Shown here in pieces: positions 28,053 to 35,849 of a stretch of DNA of 44,606 nt. The position numbers and the translations under genes were made by a program. Below the pieces are notes generated by a model. That model was not told the origin of the DNA, did not search any database, and was given only the letters and a program-made list of their open reading frames with translations. The stretch's first letter is position 1, and every line of letters begins with the position of its first letter. The DNA comes from Parvularculaceae bacterium (GTDB lineage: Bacteria > Pseudomonadota > Alphaproteobacteria > Caulobacterales > Parvularculaceae): the NCBI GenBank assembly GCA_021776435.1, contig JAJFFW010000043.1, positions 1 through 44,606 on the forward strand, given 5' to 3'.

Positions 28053-30470
28053 GAACCCGAAACCAGAACGTATAAGGAGTGTTGTGGCGCCTTCACCACT
28101 CGGTCCCGCAGAAAACTGGCGAAGCAGATTGAGTTCCAGCCCCGCGCCGAACGGTCCCGCAATGGAATATCGGGCTTCGAGATCGATTTCTCGCTCACCC
28201 GCGCCCAGGGGCACACTCATATTCGAAAACGTCAAGGTTTCCGTCCGCTTATCGAATCCAGTCGGTAAAATCAGATCCAAAGTGCCGCTTTCAACGCGCA
28301 GCGGTTGGGTCGCCGAGAGCGTCAATCTATCGCCGGCGGCGAATAGTCCCTGATTCGAAAGAGCGACCGAAACCTGGGATGTAACGATATCGGAAAGTCC
28401 ATCGTAGAATCCGACCCCCTTCCCGCCAGCGCTCCGTGTCAAACCAATTGAATATCGGCCCTGGAGGCGCCAATCATTCGAAAGCGCCCAAGCGCCTGCA
28501 ACAGCATTATAAAATGTCATCGAATCAACCCGCTCAGCAAAGGCTGAGCCAAAGCGGGCGCCAAGAACACCGCCGCGCTCATATCGCAGACCGCCCTCTA
28601 CTCGCAGGAACCCTTTGTCGAATGAACGCGTCGCGCCTGCTCGCAGAGAAGTAATCTGCTCTGAGGATAATCCATCGCGATCAAAACCAGAGACATCCCT
28701 TTCCCCATTCTCATTTTCGTCACCAAACGAATGTGACATCAAAATGTCATAATGGAGAAGGGCATCTGCACGACCGATGGCAATCACACTCGTCAGGGCC
28801 TCATCCGTTTTTGCAAGATAAGCATCCGCAAAAGCGTCGCGCGCCAAAAGCCTTCCTTCATTCTGCTCGCCAGTAAGCGTATCGATTTCAACAGGCGTAA
28901 ATCCGTTTCCGACGGTCACATTCACTGTGTTGCTGAGCGGTTGCGTAAGGGCGATCGCGAGGGTTCGGTCTAGCTCTTCTTCCTGAGTAGATAAACCAAA
29001 ACGATCCGAACGCGCCGCAAGGTTTGCATCGAAAAATGTCAGATCACGACTTTCGAGGCGCAACCTTAGCGCGCCCTCACCCACTCTTTTGGCAGCGGAT
29101 TGATAGGCGGTAAAGGGATGAATTTGAGCAATCGGATTGGCGCGCTGATCTCCTGCGGGTTTAACAAGTCCGTTGAAATTCGCACTAAAATCGCGGTTAA
29201 AAGAATCCAAGACAATAAGATTACCGATATTGAGTGTGGCGTTACCAAACGGCGCCGACATTGAAACACTGGCGTCAGCGATACTGCTGGTATTGCCATT
29301 CACGCTGCTCGTCGTGGTCGGACCGAGCGGAGCAATGGCGGCGCCTATGTTTAACAGACCTCGTCCAAAAATGAGATCCGTCCCCGGAGCGCCAAGATCT
29401 GTCGCCGAGGTTAAAAGAATATCCACAACCTCCGCCGCCGTGAGTTGGGGCCAAAGCTCGCGGATGAGAGCCGCCGCACCTGATACGTGCGGCACCGCGG
29501 CGCTGGTGCCGCTAAATGTCTCTAATCCACCAGGCCCTCCGGCGATAGAAACTGTAGGTATCAGACGCCCAGGCGCGACAATAAAAAAATCAGCTCCAAT
29601 GCCCGCGCGATTGCTGAACGAAGCAATTTGGTTATTGAAGTCAACTGCGCCGACAATAATAACGGAGCCACGCGCCTCAGGATCTAACGCTGCAAGAGAA
29701 GATGGTTCCGGATCATCCAACCCGTCATTACCAGCGGCGATCGCCACCAACAGGTCGTTGATTGAAGTGAAATCAAAAATATTTTGAAAATCAGCTCGTG
29801 CTAGAGGATCATCCGAACCCAAGGACAGATTGAGAACGTCAGCACCGAAATTAACTGATCGAGCAATTCCTTCGACGATTGGGTCGCCTAGAATCACCAA
29901 TGTGTCGGTCTCATCGTCACCGCGGAACACCAAGAGTTGGGCTTCCGGTGCAACGCCGTGAATACCCAGCCCGTCTTTCGCCGCGCCAAGGATGCTCGCA
30001 ACTGACGTGCCATGACCATCAACATCCTGAAGATTGGGTCCGCCAGGGCGCAAATCCGCAGCATCAACAATACCGCTATCAACAAGATCGGCGCTACGCG
30101 AATCGATCCGGCCGGCGAATTCAGGATTGTTGACGTCGATACCTGTATCGATGATCGCCACAAGGGCTCCCGCCCCAAACGCTCCCTTTTCAAAGGCTGG
30201 CACGACATTGATTTGAGCGAGGCCGGGCTGCCGTTGAAATTCAACTGTATCGAAGTTCGGCGGTGGCGGTGGCGGTGGAGGTGGTGGTGGAGGTGGTGGA
30301 GGCGGCGGAGGAGGAGGTGGCGGCGAGACGGTGGGGCGACTCGATCCGCCACTCGAACAGGCAACCAAAAAGCTTGAACTCAATACAAAGCTTGTAGCGA
30401 TCAGAAGTTTCGCGAGCACTTGCAGTTTTCGTCGATGAGACGAAATACGAAACAATCGATACGGCATCAA
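28050..30470 (-). CDS. Subtilisin-like (S8) serine protease with C-terminal barrel-like region
   Basis: 806 residues. The N-terminus has an export signal with a lipobox-like FLVAC (Cys38), a short Ser/Gly linker and 22 consecutive prolines (50-71). The S8 domain carries the triad Asp108 (AIIDTGID), His153 (DGHGTSVAS) and Ser323 (FSGTSAAVPHVSG), with oxyanion Asn248. From about 400 to 806 the sequence is rich in alternating polar/hydrophobic strands and ends in SGFGF, a terminal Phe typical of outer-membrane barrels. This suggests an autotransporter-like subtilase exposed at the cell surface. The barrel assignment is inferred from pattern, not from a recognised motif. It is the second gene after the amidase on the minus strand; its stop codon is supplied by the inserted repeat. 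Confidence 0.85.
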   Translation of the reverse strand: MMPYRLFRISSHRRKLQVLAKLLIATSFVLSSSFLVACSSGGSSRPTVSPPPPPPPPPPPPPPPPPPPPPPNFDTVEFQRQPGLAQINVVPAFEKGAFGAGALVAIIDTGIDVNNPEFAGRIDSRSADLVDSGIVDAADLRPGGPNLQDVDGHGTSVASILGAAKDGLGIHGVAPEAQLLVFRGDDETDTLVILGDPIVEGIARSVNFGADVLNLSLGSDDPLARADFQNIFDFTSINDLLVAIAAGNDGLDDPEPSSLAALDPEARGSVIIVGAVDFNNQIASFSNRAGIGADFFIVAPGRLIPTVSIAGGPGGLETFSGTSAAVPHVSGAAALIRELWPQLTAAEVVDILLTSATDLGAPGTDLIFGRGLLNIGAAIAPLGPTTTSSVNGNTSSIADASVSMSAPFGNATLNIGNLIVLDSFNRDFSANFNGLVKPAGDQRANPIAQIHPFTAYQSAAKRVGEGALRLRLESRDLTFFDANLAARSDRFGLSTQEEELDRTLAIALTQPLSNTVNVTVGNGFTPVEIDTLTGEQNEGRLLARDAFADAYLAKTDEALTSVIAIGRADALLHYDILMSHSFGDENENGERDVSGFDRDGLSSEQITSLRAGATRSFDKGFLRVEGGLRYERGGVLGARFGSAFAERVDSMTFYNAVAGAWALSNDWRLQGRYSIGLTRSAGGKGVGFYDGLSDIVTSQVSVALSNQGLFAAGDRLTLSATQPLRVESGTLDLILPTGFDKRTETLTFSNMSVPLGAGEREIDLEARYSIAGPFGAGLELNLLRQFSAGPSGEGATTLLIRSGFGF
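30258..30323 (-). repeat. Proline-codon tract (22 prolines)
   Basis: 66 bp on the minus strand read as 22 CCN codons with CCG, CCA and CCT mixed, so the tract is kept at protein level rather than by a pure DNA slippage repeat. It separates the putative lipid anchor from the protease domain. Such runs usually need translation factor EF-P to avoid stalling. Confidence 0.9.
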
Positions 30471-30596
30471 ACACCTATACTTTTACGACGCATACCTTCA
30501 GAGCATTGGTCACCAACGCAAATATGATCATCACTTCTAATTTTTGGTGAGATTAGAGATGAATCATCGACCTTTGGTTAACCCCTACTTTTATGG

Positions 30597-32342
30597 CTAA
30601 AATCCGGGAGGACGCTCATCCGAGACCCCGAGCTTTTCTTCCAGAGCACGACCGAGCGCGATGATTTTTCCTTCTTCGAATAGATTTCCCCAAAGGCTGA
30701 CACCGCGCGGCACGCGAAACATCTCCGCATCCTCCTGGTCATCACCGCCGAGGGTGCGATTCGGTTTTTGAGCGTAACCAGCGCGCAGCGCCAATTGAGG
30801 ATGCCCCGTGCAATTGGTGGCGAGTAGTACACCGCCAGCGTAATGGGGCCCTATCAGCGCGTCGAATCCTTCAAAGGCATTACCGAGCTCTTCCATTAAT
30901 CGCCGACGCAAGCGATCGATTTGAACATAATCAACAGCAGATAAGAGCCGCGCCGCACGCCATGTATTCGGCCATGCCTGCGGCTCCTGCCAGGCCAGCT
31001 CATCATCGCGGTCAGTGAGGGTTAAATCAGCAAAAGCGGCAGCGGATTCAACAAGAACGATTTGAATCAAAGAATCGAATGAAATATCCGGCCACGGAAA
31101 TTCTTTAAGCGTGACCCCTAACGAACGCATAGCCTCAAGAGCAGCGCGATCGGTTTCATCACCTTCTTCAAACCAACCCGGAACATAACCAACCGTCATG
31201 CCGGCAATATCAACGCCGCCGTCGTAGGTGAAGCCAACCCGACTGGTCCCTGGATCGTCTCTGTCATAGCCGTTGATTTCGGAAAGCACGATGGCCGTGT
31301 CTTCCACGCTGCGGCATATGGCGCCGGCTTTATCGAGGGACCAACAAAGCGCCATCAAGCCAGCCCGTGAAACGCGTCCGAATGTTGGACGCAGGCCTGT
31401 CGCCCCGCAGCGCTCCGAGGGTGATACGATCGACCCCAAGGTTTCGGTGCCAATTGCAAACGCGCAAAGCCCGGCGACTGTCGCTGACGCAGAGCCTGCA
31501 CTTGATCCTGACGATCCTTCTTTCGGATTCCATGGGTTGCGGGTGCGTCCGCCAAACCACTGATCACCGTAAGCAATAGCGCCGCACGTTGTCTTTCCCA
31601 GCAGGACAGCGCCAGCCTTTTCCAGTTTTTCAAAAACCTTGGCGTCTGTATCAGGCACCCGGCTCTTATAAGGCTCGGCGCCCCATGTCGTCAGCACCCC
31701 CTTGGTGTCAGCGAGATCTTTGAGGCCAAACGGAATTCCATGAAGCGGGCCGCGATCGCGACCCCCGGATAATTCCTCATCCGCTTTGGCGGCCTGGCTG
31801 CGCGCAATTTCCGGCGTTACCGTGACGAAACATTCGAGCGTCGGCGCCAAGCGCTCAATGCGCGCCAGATAAATCTCGGTCAAGCGCGCGCTCGTAAGAG
31901 CCCCGCTGCGGATCCAGCGACCAAGCTGCGCAACCGAAGCAAACGCAATGTCATCATCATTATCGGGGAGGTTTGCATCATACGAGCCGCCAAGCGACAG
32001 GGTGTTCTTTTGTGACGCAATGGACCGCCCCGGAAGCCTGGGGTCGAAGACAAGCGCTGGGGCAAGATCGTTTGGCATGTCAGTCGCGCGCAATCGCGCC
32101 AGGGTCTCGAGGTTGCCCTCAAGGTCTTCCAGCATCATCGCACGTTCAGCTGGCGTATAATGAATGCCTTGTATCTTCTCGGCTTCAGAAATCGTCCGTG
32201 TTGTGATTTTTCCGCCAACGTCATCACGAACGCCCCCGGCGTCGCCTGTGGGCGGATTATCACAACCGGAAAGAACCCCCACACCGGCGACGACGCTCGT
32301 CAAAGCGGCCCCGCGCAAAAGATCGCGCCTGCTCGGTTTCAT
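30597..32342 (-). CDS. Amidase (amidase signature family), exported
   Basis: 581 residues from the ATG at 32342, preceded by AGGGGG 7 nt upstream. The longer frame to 32393 is rejected because it hides the signal. The N-terminus SRRDLLRGAA is a twin-arginine signal and VLSGC a lipobox, so the enzyme is probably an exported lipoprotein. The catalytic Lys is in FGLKDLADTKG, the cis-Ser in GSSGSSAGSASATVAG, and the nucleophile Ser in GTETLGSIVSP, where the usual GGS reads LGS. It hydrolyses amide bonds; the substrate is unknown. The subtilase gene follows on the same strand after a 126-bp gap. Confidence 0.9.
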   Translation of the reverse strand: MKPSRRDLLRGAALTSVVAGVGVLSGCDNPPTGDAGGVRDDVGGKITTRTISEAEKIQGIHYTPAERAMMLEDLEGNLETLARLRATDMPNDLAPALVFDPRLPGRSIASQKNTLSLGGSYDANLPDNDDDIAFASVAQLGRWIRSGALTSARLTEIYLARIERLAPTLECFVTVTPEIARSQAAKADEELSGGRDRGPLHGIPFGLKDLADTKGVLTTWGAEPYKSRVPDTDAKVFEKLEKAGAVLLGKTTCGAIAYGDQWFGGRTRNPWNPKEGSSGSSAGSASATVAGLCAFAIGTETLGSIVSPSERCGATGLRPTFGRVSRAGLMALCWSLDKAGAICRSVEDTAIVLSEINGYDRDDPGTSRVGFTYDGGVDIAGMTVGYVPGWFEEGDETDRAALEAMRSLGVTLKEFPWPDISFDSLIQIVLVESAAAFADLTLTDRDDELAWQEPQAWPNTWRAARLLSAVDYVQIDRLRRRLMEELGNAFEGFDALIGPHYAGGVLLATNCTGHPQLALRAGYAQKPNRTLGGDDQEDAEMFRVPRGVSLWGNLFEEGKIIALGRALEEKLGVSDERPPGF

Positions 32343-32420
32343 AAGCCAGCCCCCTCCCATAATTTTTTTCTTGCGCACCAACGCGGCGCGCATGTTGGCA
32401 AATAAATTGAGCCTCCGAAA

Positions 32421-32470
32421 GTCCAGTTTACTGCTTATTTTCAGGACGCCTTGCGGTATTCCACTATAAT
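32421..32470 (+). promoter_or_regulatory. Putative promoter/operator of the XRE-cupin gene
   Basis: A perfect -10 box TATAAT lies at 32465-32470, 18 bp before the ATG. GTCCAGTTTA at 32421-32430 recurs, inverted with one mismatch, in front of kbl, and may be an operator. No strong -35 box is visible. Confidence 0.4.
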
Positions 32471-32488
32471 GGATTATTGTCGATCATT

Positions 32489-33052
32489 ATGACCATACCC
32501 GCACCCGCCATCGGTCCGCGTCTTAAGGAAGAACGCAAAGCCCGCGCGATGACGCTCACGGATCTCGCGTCAGCATCCAACGTATCCCGTTCCATGCTCT
32601 CTCAGATCGAGCGCGGAGAAGCCAATCCGACATTCGCCACCTTGTGGAGCCTCACTCAGGCCTTGGGACTGAAGCTTGAGGATCTCACTCATGTCGGCGC
32701 GCCTATTTTGCCAATCAGCGCCATTAAGATTGCGCCAGCCCATTTCACACCTGAAATCCGCTCTGAAGATGGGCTGTGCACGCTACGAATTTTAAGTCCG
32801 GCTGAGAGCGTCGGCGCCCTGGAATGGTATGACATACAGATGAATCCGGGCGGCGCCCTCATCTCCAATGCCCATAGACATGGCGCATGCGAACACTTGA
32901 CGGCATTGGACGGAGACTTTGAGATTGAGGTCAATCAGATCGTCGAAACTGTGTCCCCAGGCGCGACCGCGCGATACCCCGCGGATGTGCCGCATTCCAT
33001 TCGGAATCGGGGAGCGAGAGCGGCGCGGGCCGTGCTGGTTGTCCGATTCTAA
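32489..33052 (+). CDS. XRE-family regulator with C-terminal cupin domain
   Basis: 187 residues from the ATG at 32489; a TTG at 32477 is a poorer alternative. An N-terminal helix-turn-helix (about 8-65; MTLTDLASASNVSRSMLSQI) joins a cupin domain (about 110-187; HGACEHLTALDGDFEIEVN, then the DVPHSIRNRG strand), which usually binds a small ligand. Such proteins often control amino-acid or polyamine catabolism. Here it lies directly upstream of kbl and tdh on the same strand, which suggests it responds to threonine or a product. The ligand is an inference. It is divergent from the amidase. Confidence 0.88.
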   Translation: MTIPAPAIGPRLKEERKARAMTLTDLASASNVSRSMLSQIERGEANPTFATLWSLTQALGLKLEDLTHVGAPILPISAIKIAPAHFTPEIRSEDGLCTLRILSPAESVGALEWYDIQMNPGGALISNAHRHGACEHLTALDGDFEIEVNQIVETVSPGATARYPADVPHSIRNRGARAARAVLVVRF

Positions 33053-33058
33053 TTCTAA

Positions 33059-33090
33059 TATACTGGACGTTATTTCCGGTATGCTATAAT
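33059..33090 (+). promoter_or_regulatory. Putative promoter/operator of kbl
   Basis: TATAAT at 33085-33090 lies about 23 bp before the kbl ATG. TATACTGGAC at 33059-33068 is the inverted form of GTCCAGTATA, near-identical to the site before the regulator gene. The GGAGGA ribosome site (33099-33104) is 9 nt from the ATG. Confidence 0.45.
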
Positions 33091-33113
33091 CGCAATTTGG
33101 AGGAAGTCGTTTT

Positions 33114-34316
33114 ATGACCGAAGCCTTTTACGCCCGTATTTCGAAGACGCTGGAAGACATCAGCACCCAAGGGCTTGAAAAACGCGAGCGTGAAATCACC
33201 TCACCGCAAGGCCCCGAGATCAATGTCAATCATAACGGCAGAACCGTGCGGGCCTTAAATTTCTGCGCCAATAATTATCTCGGCCTGGCTGATCATCAGG
33301 CGCTGATCGACGCCGCCAAAGCAACCATGGACGCGTATGGTTACGGCATGGCGTCAGTGCGCTTTATCTGCGGAACGACGGATCTGCATCGCAAAGTCGA
33401 AAGAGAGATCGCCAGTTTTCTCGGTTATGAGGATTCTATTTTGTTCGCCGCCTGCTTCGACGCCAATGGAGGGGTTTTTGAACCCCTGCTGGACGCTGAA
33501 GATGCGATTATTTCGGATGCGCTCAACCATGCCTCAATCATCGACGGCGTGCGCCTGTGCAAAGCCAAACGCTATCGCTACGCCAATTCCGATATGGCCG
33601 ATCTTGAAACCCAGTTAAAACAGGCCGACGCCGATGGCGCCCGCACCAAGATGATCGTCACTGATGGTGTTTTCTCCATGGACGGGTATATCGCCAAGCT
33701 TGATGAAATTTGTCGGCTTGCTGACCAATATGCCGCATTGGTCATGGTCGATGACGCCCACGCCACCGGTTTTATGGGGCCTGGCGGCAAAGGCGCACCG
33801 GCTCATTGCGGCGTGGCGGATCGCATCGACATTTTGACCGGTACCCTCGGTAAGGCGCTCGGCGGCGGCATGGGGGGCTATATCTGCGCATCCAAAGATG
33901 TGGTTCATCTGTTACGAAACCGTGCGCGGCCTTATTTGTTCTCCAACGCGCTGACGCCGGCGCTTCTTGGCGCCAGTTTGAAAACTTTTGAGCTTATTCG
34001 CGATGGCGATGGGCTGCGGGCGCAACTCTTCCGCAACGCCGAGCGTTTTCGCGCGCAGATGACCGAGGCTGGATTTGACCTGTTGCCCGGCGAGCACCCG
34101 ATCATCCCGGTGATGCTCGGCGACGCAAAACTGGCTGGTGAAATGGCCGCGGCGCTGATGGAGGAAGGGGTTTATGTGACCGCCTTTTCCTTCCCTGTCG
34201 TGCCGAAAGGCCTGGCGCGTATCCGCACCCAGATGTGCGCAGCGCACACGGACGAACAGGTCGACCGCGCGGTGACGGCGTTTGTGAAAGTTGGAAGGTC
34301 GCTAAGCATTGTATAA
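33114..34316 (+). CDS. kbl: Glycine C-acetyltransferase (2-amino-3-ketobutyrate CoA ligase)
   Basis: PLP enzyme that splits 2-amino-3-ketobutyrate with CoA into glycine and acetyl-CoA, the second step of threonine breakdown. 400 residues, as in E. coli Kbl. Seen: NNYLGLADH at about 53-61, [12 protein letters not shown] around the substrate region, [17 protein letters not shown], and the PLP lysine Lys247 in [10 protein letters not shown]. The C-terminal [11 protein letters not shown] is standard. Its substrate is made by the product of tdh downstream. Confidence 0.96.
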   Translation: MTEAFYARISKTLEDISTQGLEKREREITSPQGPEINVNHNGRTVRALNFCANNYLGLADHQALIDAAKATMDAYGYGMASVRFICGTTDLHRKVEREIASFLGYEDSILFAACFDANGGVFEPLLDAEDAIISDALNHASIIDGVRLCKAKRYRYANSDMADLETQLKQADADGARTKMIVTDGVFSMDGYIAKLDEICRLADQYAALVMVDDAHATGFMGPGGKGAPAHCGVADRIDILTGTLGKALGGGMGGYICASKDVVHLLRNRARPYLFSNALTPALLGASLKTFELIRDGDGLRAQLFRNAERFRAQMTEAGFDLLPGEHPIIPVMLGDAKLAGEMAAALMEEGVYVTAFSFPVVPKGLARIRTQMCAAHTDEQVDRAVTAFVKVGRSLSIV

Positions 34317-34366
34317 CTTATATCATACGGGATCGACAAAACCCCATGCCGGCGATGCAGTAAGTT

Positions 34367-34389
34367 CCTTCTCCCCTTCGGGGAGAAGG
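34367..34389. repeat. GC hairpin and palindrome cluster between kbl and tdh
   Basis: CCTTCTCCCC and GGGGAGAAGG form a perfect 10-bp stem with a TTC loop. It is followed by GGTCCGAAGGACC and by further CTTCCCT/AGGGAGG arms up to about 34494. The 199-bp gap between kbl and tdh is mostly this dispersed palindrome. It could lower tdh expression or protect the upstream mRNA end. Confidence 0.55.
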
Positions 34390-34515
34390 TGGTCCGAAGG
34401 ACCGGAGGGGGCTAATTTTGTCCGCCTCACAATCTTCCCTCCGCCCGCTTCGCGGACACCTCCCCCGCAAGCAAGGGAGGAAGCCGATCTCGATTTTGAA
34501 TAAAAGGTGTTGCCC

Positions 34516-35550
34516 ATGAAAGCCCTGACGAAAGCAAAACCTCAAGAAGGCATCTGGCTCGCTGACACCAAGCGGCCAGACGTCGGCGTCAATGACGTGC
34601 TGATCAAGGTCAACCGCTCGGCGATTTGCGGCACCGATGTGCACATCTATAATTGGGATGAATGGGCGCAGAAAACCATTCCCGTACCGATGATCGTCGG
34701 CCATGAATTCGCTGGTGAAATTATCGAGATCGGTTCGGAAGTCCACCTAGACCATTTCAACATGAAGATCGGCGACCGGGTTTCAGCCGAAGGCCATGTC
34801 ACCTGCGGTTATTGCCGGAACTGCCGCGCCGGTCAGCGCCATTTGTGCCGCAACACGGTCGGCGTCGGCGTCAATCGCCCGGGCTCCTTTGCGGAATATG
34901 TCGCTGTCCCCGCTTTTAATGTCTACAAATTGCCCGAAAATGTTTCTGACGAGATGGGCGCGATTTTCGACCCTTTTGGCAACGCCATCCACACCGCCCT
35001 CGCCTTTGATCTTGTCGGCGAAGATGTGTTGATCACCGGCGCCGGACCAATTGGCGTGATGGCGGCGGCGGCGGCGCGGTTCGTGGGCGCCCGCAATGTT
35101 GTCATTACCGACATCAACGACTATCGCCTCGATCTCGCTCGACAGATGGGCGCTACGCGGGCGGTGAATGTTGCGAACAAAAACCTGCGCGACGTGATGG
35201 CGGACCTCAACATGACCGAAGGCTTCGACGTCGGTCTTGAAATGTCGGGCGTGCCCAGCGCTTTTTCTTCGATGCTCGACACCATGAATCATGGCGGCAA
35301 GATCGCCATGCTCGGCCTGATGCCCAATGGCGCTGGCATCGATTGGGACAAGGTGATCTTCAAAGGTCTGGAGATTCACGGCATTTACGGACGCCGGATG
35401 TTCGAGACCTGGTACAAGATGGGCGCGCTTTTGCAGGCCGGGCTCGACCTTGCCCCGATCATCACCCACCGTTTCCCGATTGATGATTTCCAAAAGGGGT
35501 TTGATGTGATGCGCTCTGGCCAGTCGGGCAAGGTTATTTTGGAGTGGTGA
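34516..35550 (+). CDS. tdh: L-threonine 3-dehydrogenase
   Basis: Zinc-dependent medium-chain dehydrogenase that oxidises threonine to 2-amino-3-ketobutyrate with NAD+. 344 residues from the ATG at 34516; a GTG at 34507 is rejected because the ATG start puts the catalytic Cys at position 38 and His63/Glu64 at the E. coli positions. The structural zinc cluster is Cys97, 100, 103 and 111 ([15 protein letters not shown]). The nucleotide-binding stretch is [16 protein letters not shown]. It works with Kbl encoded upstream. Confidence 0.96.
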   Translation: MKALTKAKPQEGIWLADTKRPDVGVNDVLIKVNRSAICGTDVHIYNWDEWAQKTIPVPMIVGHEFAGEIIEIGSEVHLDHFNMKIGDRVSAEGHVTCGYCRNCRAGQRHLCRNTVGVGVNRPGSFAEYVAVPAFNVYKLPENVSDEMGAIFDPFGNAIHTALAFDLVGEDVLITGAGPIGVMAAAAARFVGARNVVITDINDYRLDLARQMGATRAVNVANKNLRDVMADLNMTEGFDVGLEMSGVPSAFSSMLDTMNHGGKIAMLGLMPNGAGIDWDKVIFKGLEIHGIYGRRMFETWYKMGALLQAGLDLAPIITHRFPIDDFQKGFDVMRSGQSGKVILEW

Positions 35551-35588
35551 GGGGTGGTGGCGCCATTCTGTAAATGCGACCGCCAGCC

Positions 35589-35829
35589 GTCATCCCGGAT
35601 GCGTTGCAGCGTGAAACGCTGCTGCACTAATTGTGGAGTCTCAACAGGTTGTCCTAGTTTATATTGACTCCGTCAGTCACTTCCACCTCCGCTCATCCCG
35701 GCGAAAGCCGGGACCCAGAACTGAGTCCGCACTGGGTCCCGGCTTTCGCCGGGATGAGCGGAATTAAGAGGCTAACACCCGGACCAATCAAGACAACCTA
35801 TCGAAAGACCCCGGCTAATCCGGGGTGAC
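35589..35829. repeat. Composite palindromic element with 30-bp perfect arms
   Basis: Ends GTCATCCCGG (35589-35598) and CCGGGGTGAC (35820-35829) resemble those of the 5843-6030 element. Inside, 35689-35718 and 35732-35761 are perfect 30-bp inverted arms around a 13-nt loop. AGGTTGTC (35646-35653) and GACAACCT (35792-35799) form an intermediate pair, suggesting one palindrome nested in another. It fills the 299-bp gap between the convergent tdh and peptidase genes and would form a strong RNA hairpin. No gene is seen. Confidence 0.75.
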
Positions 35830-35849
35830 GCTCGTCCTTAACTCGCCCC

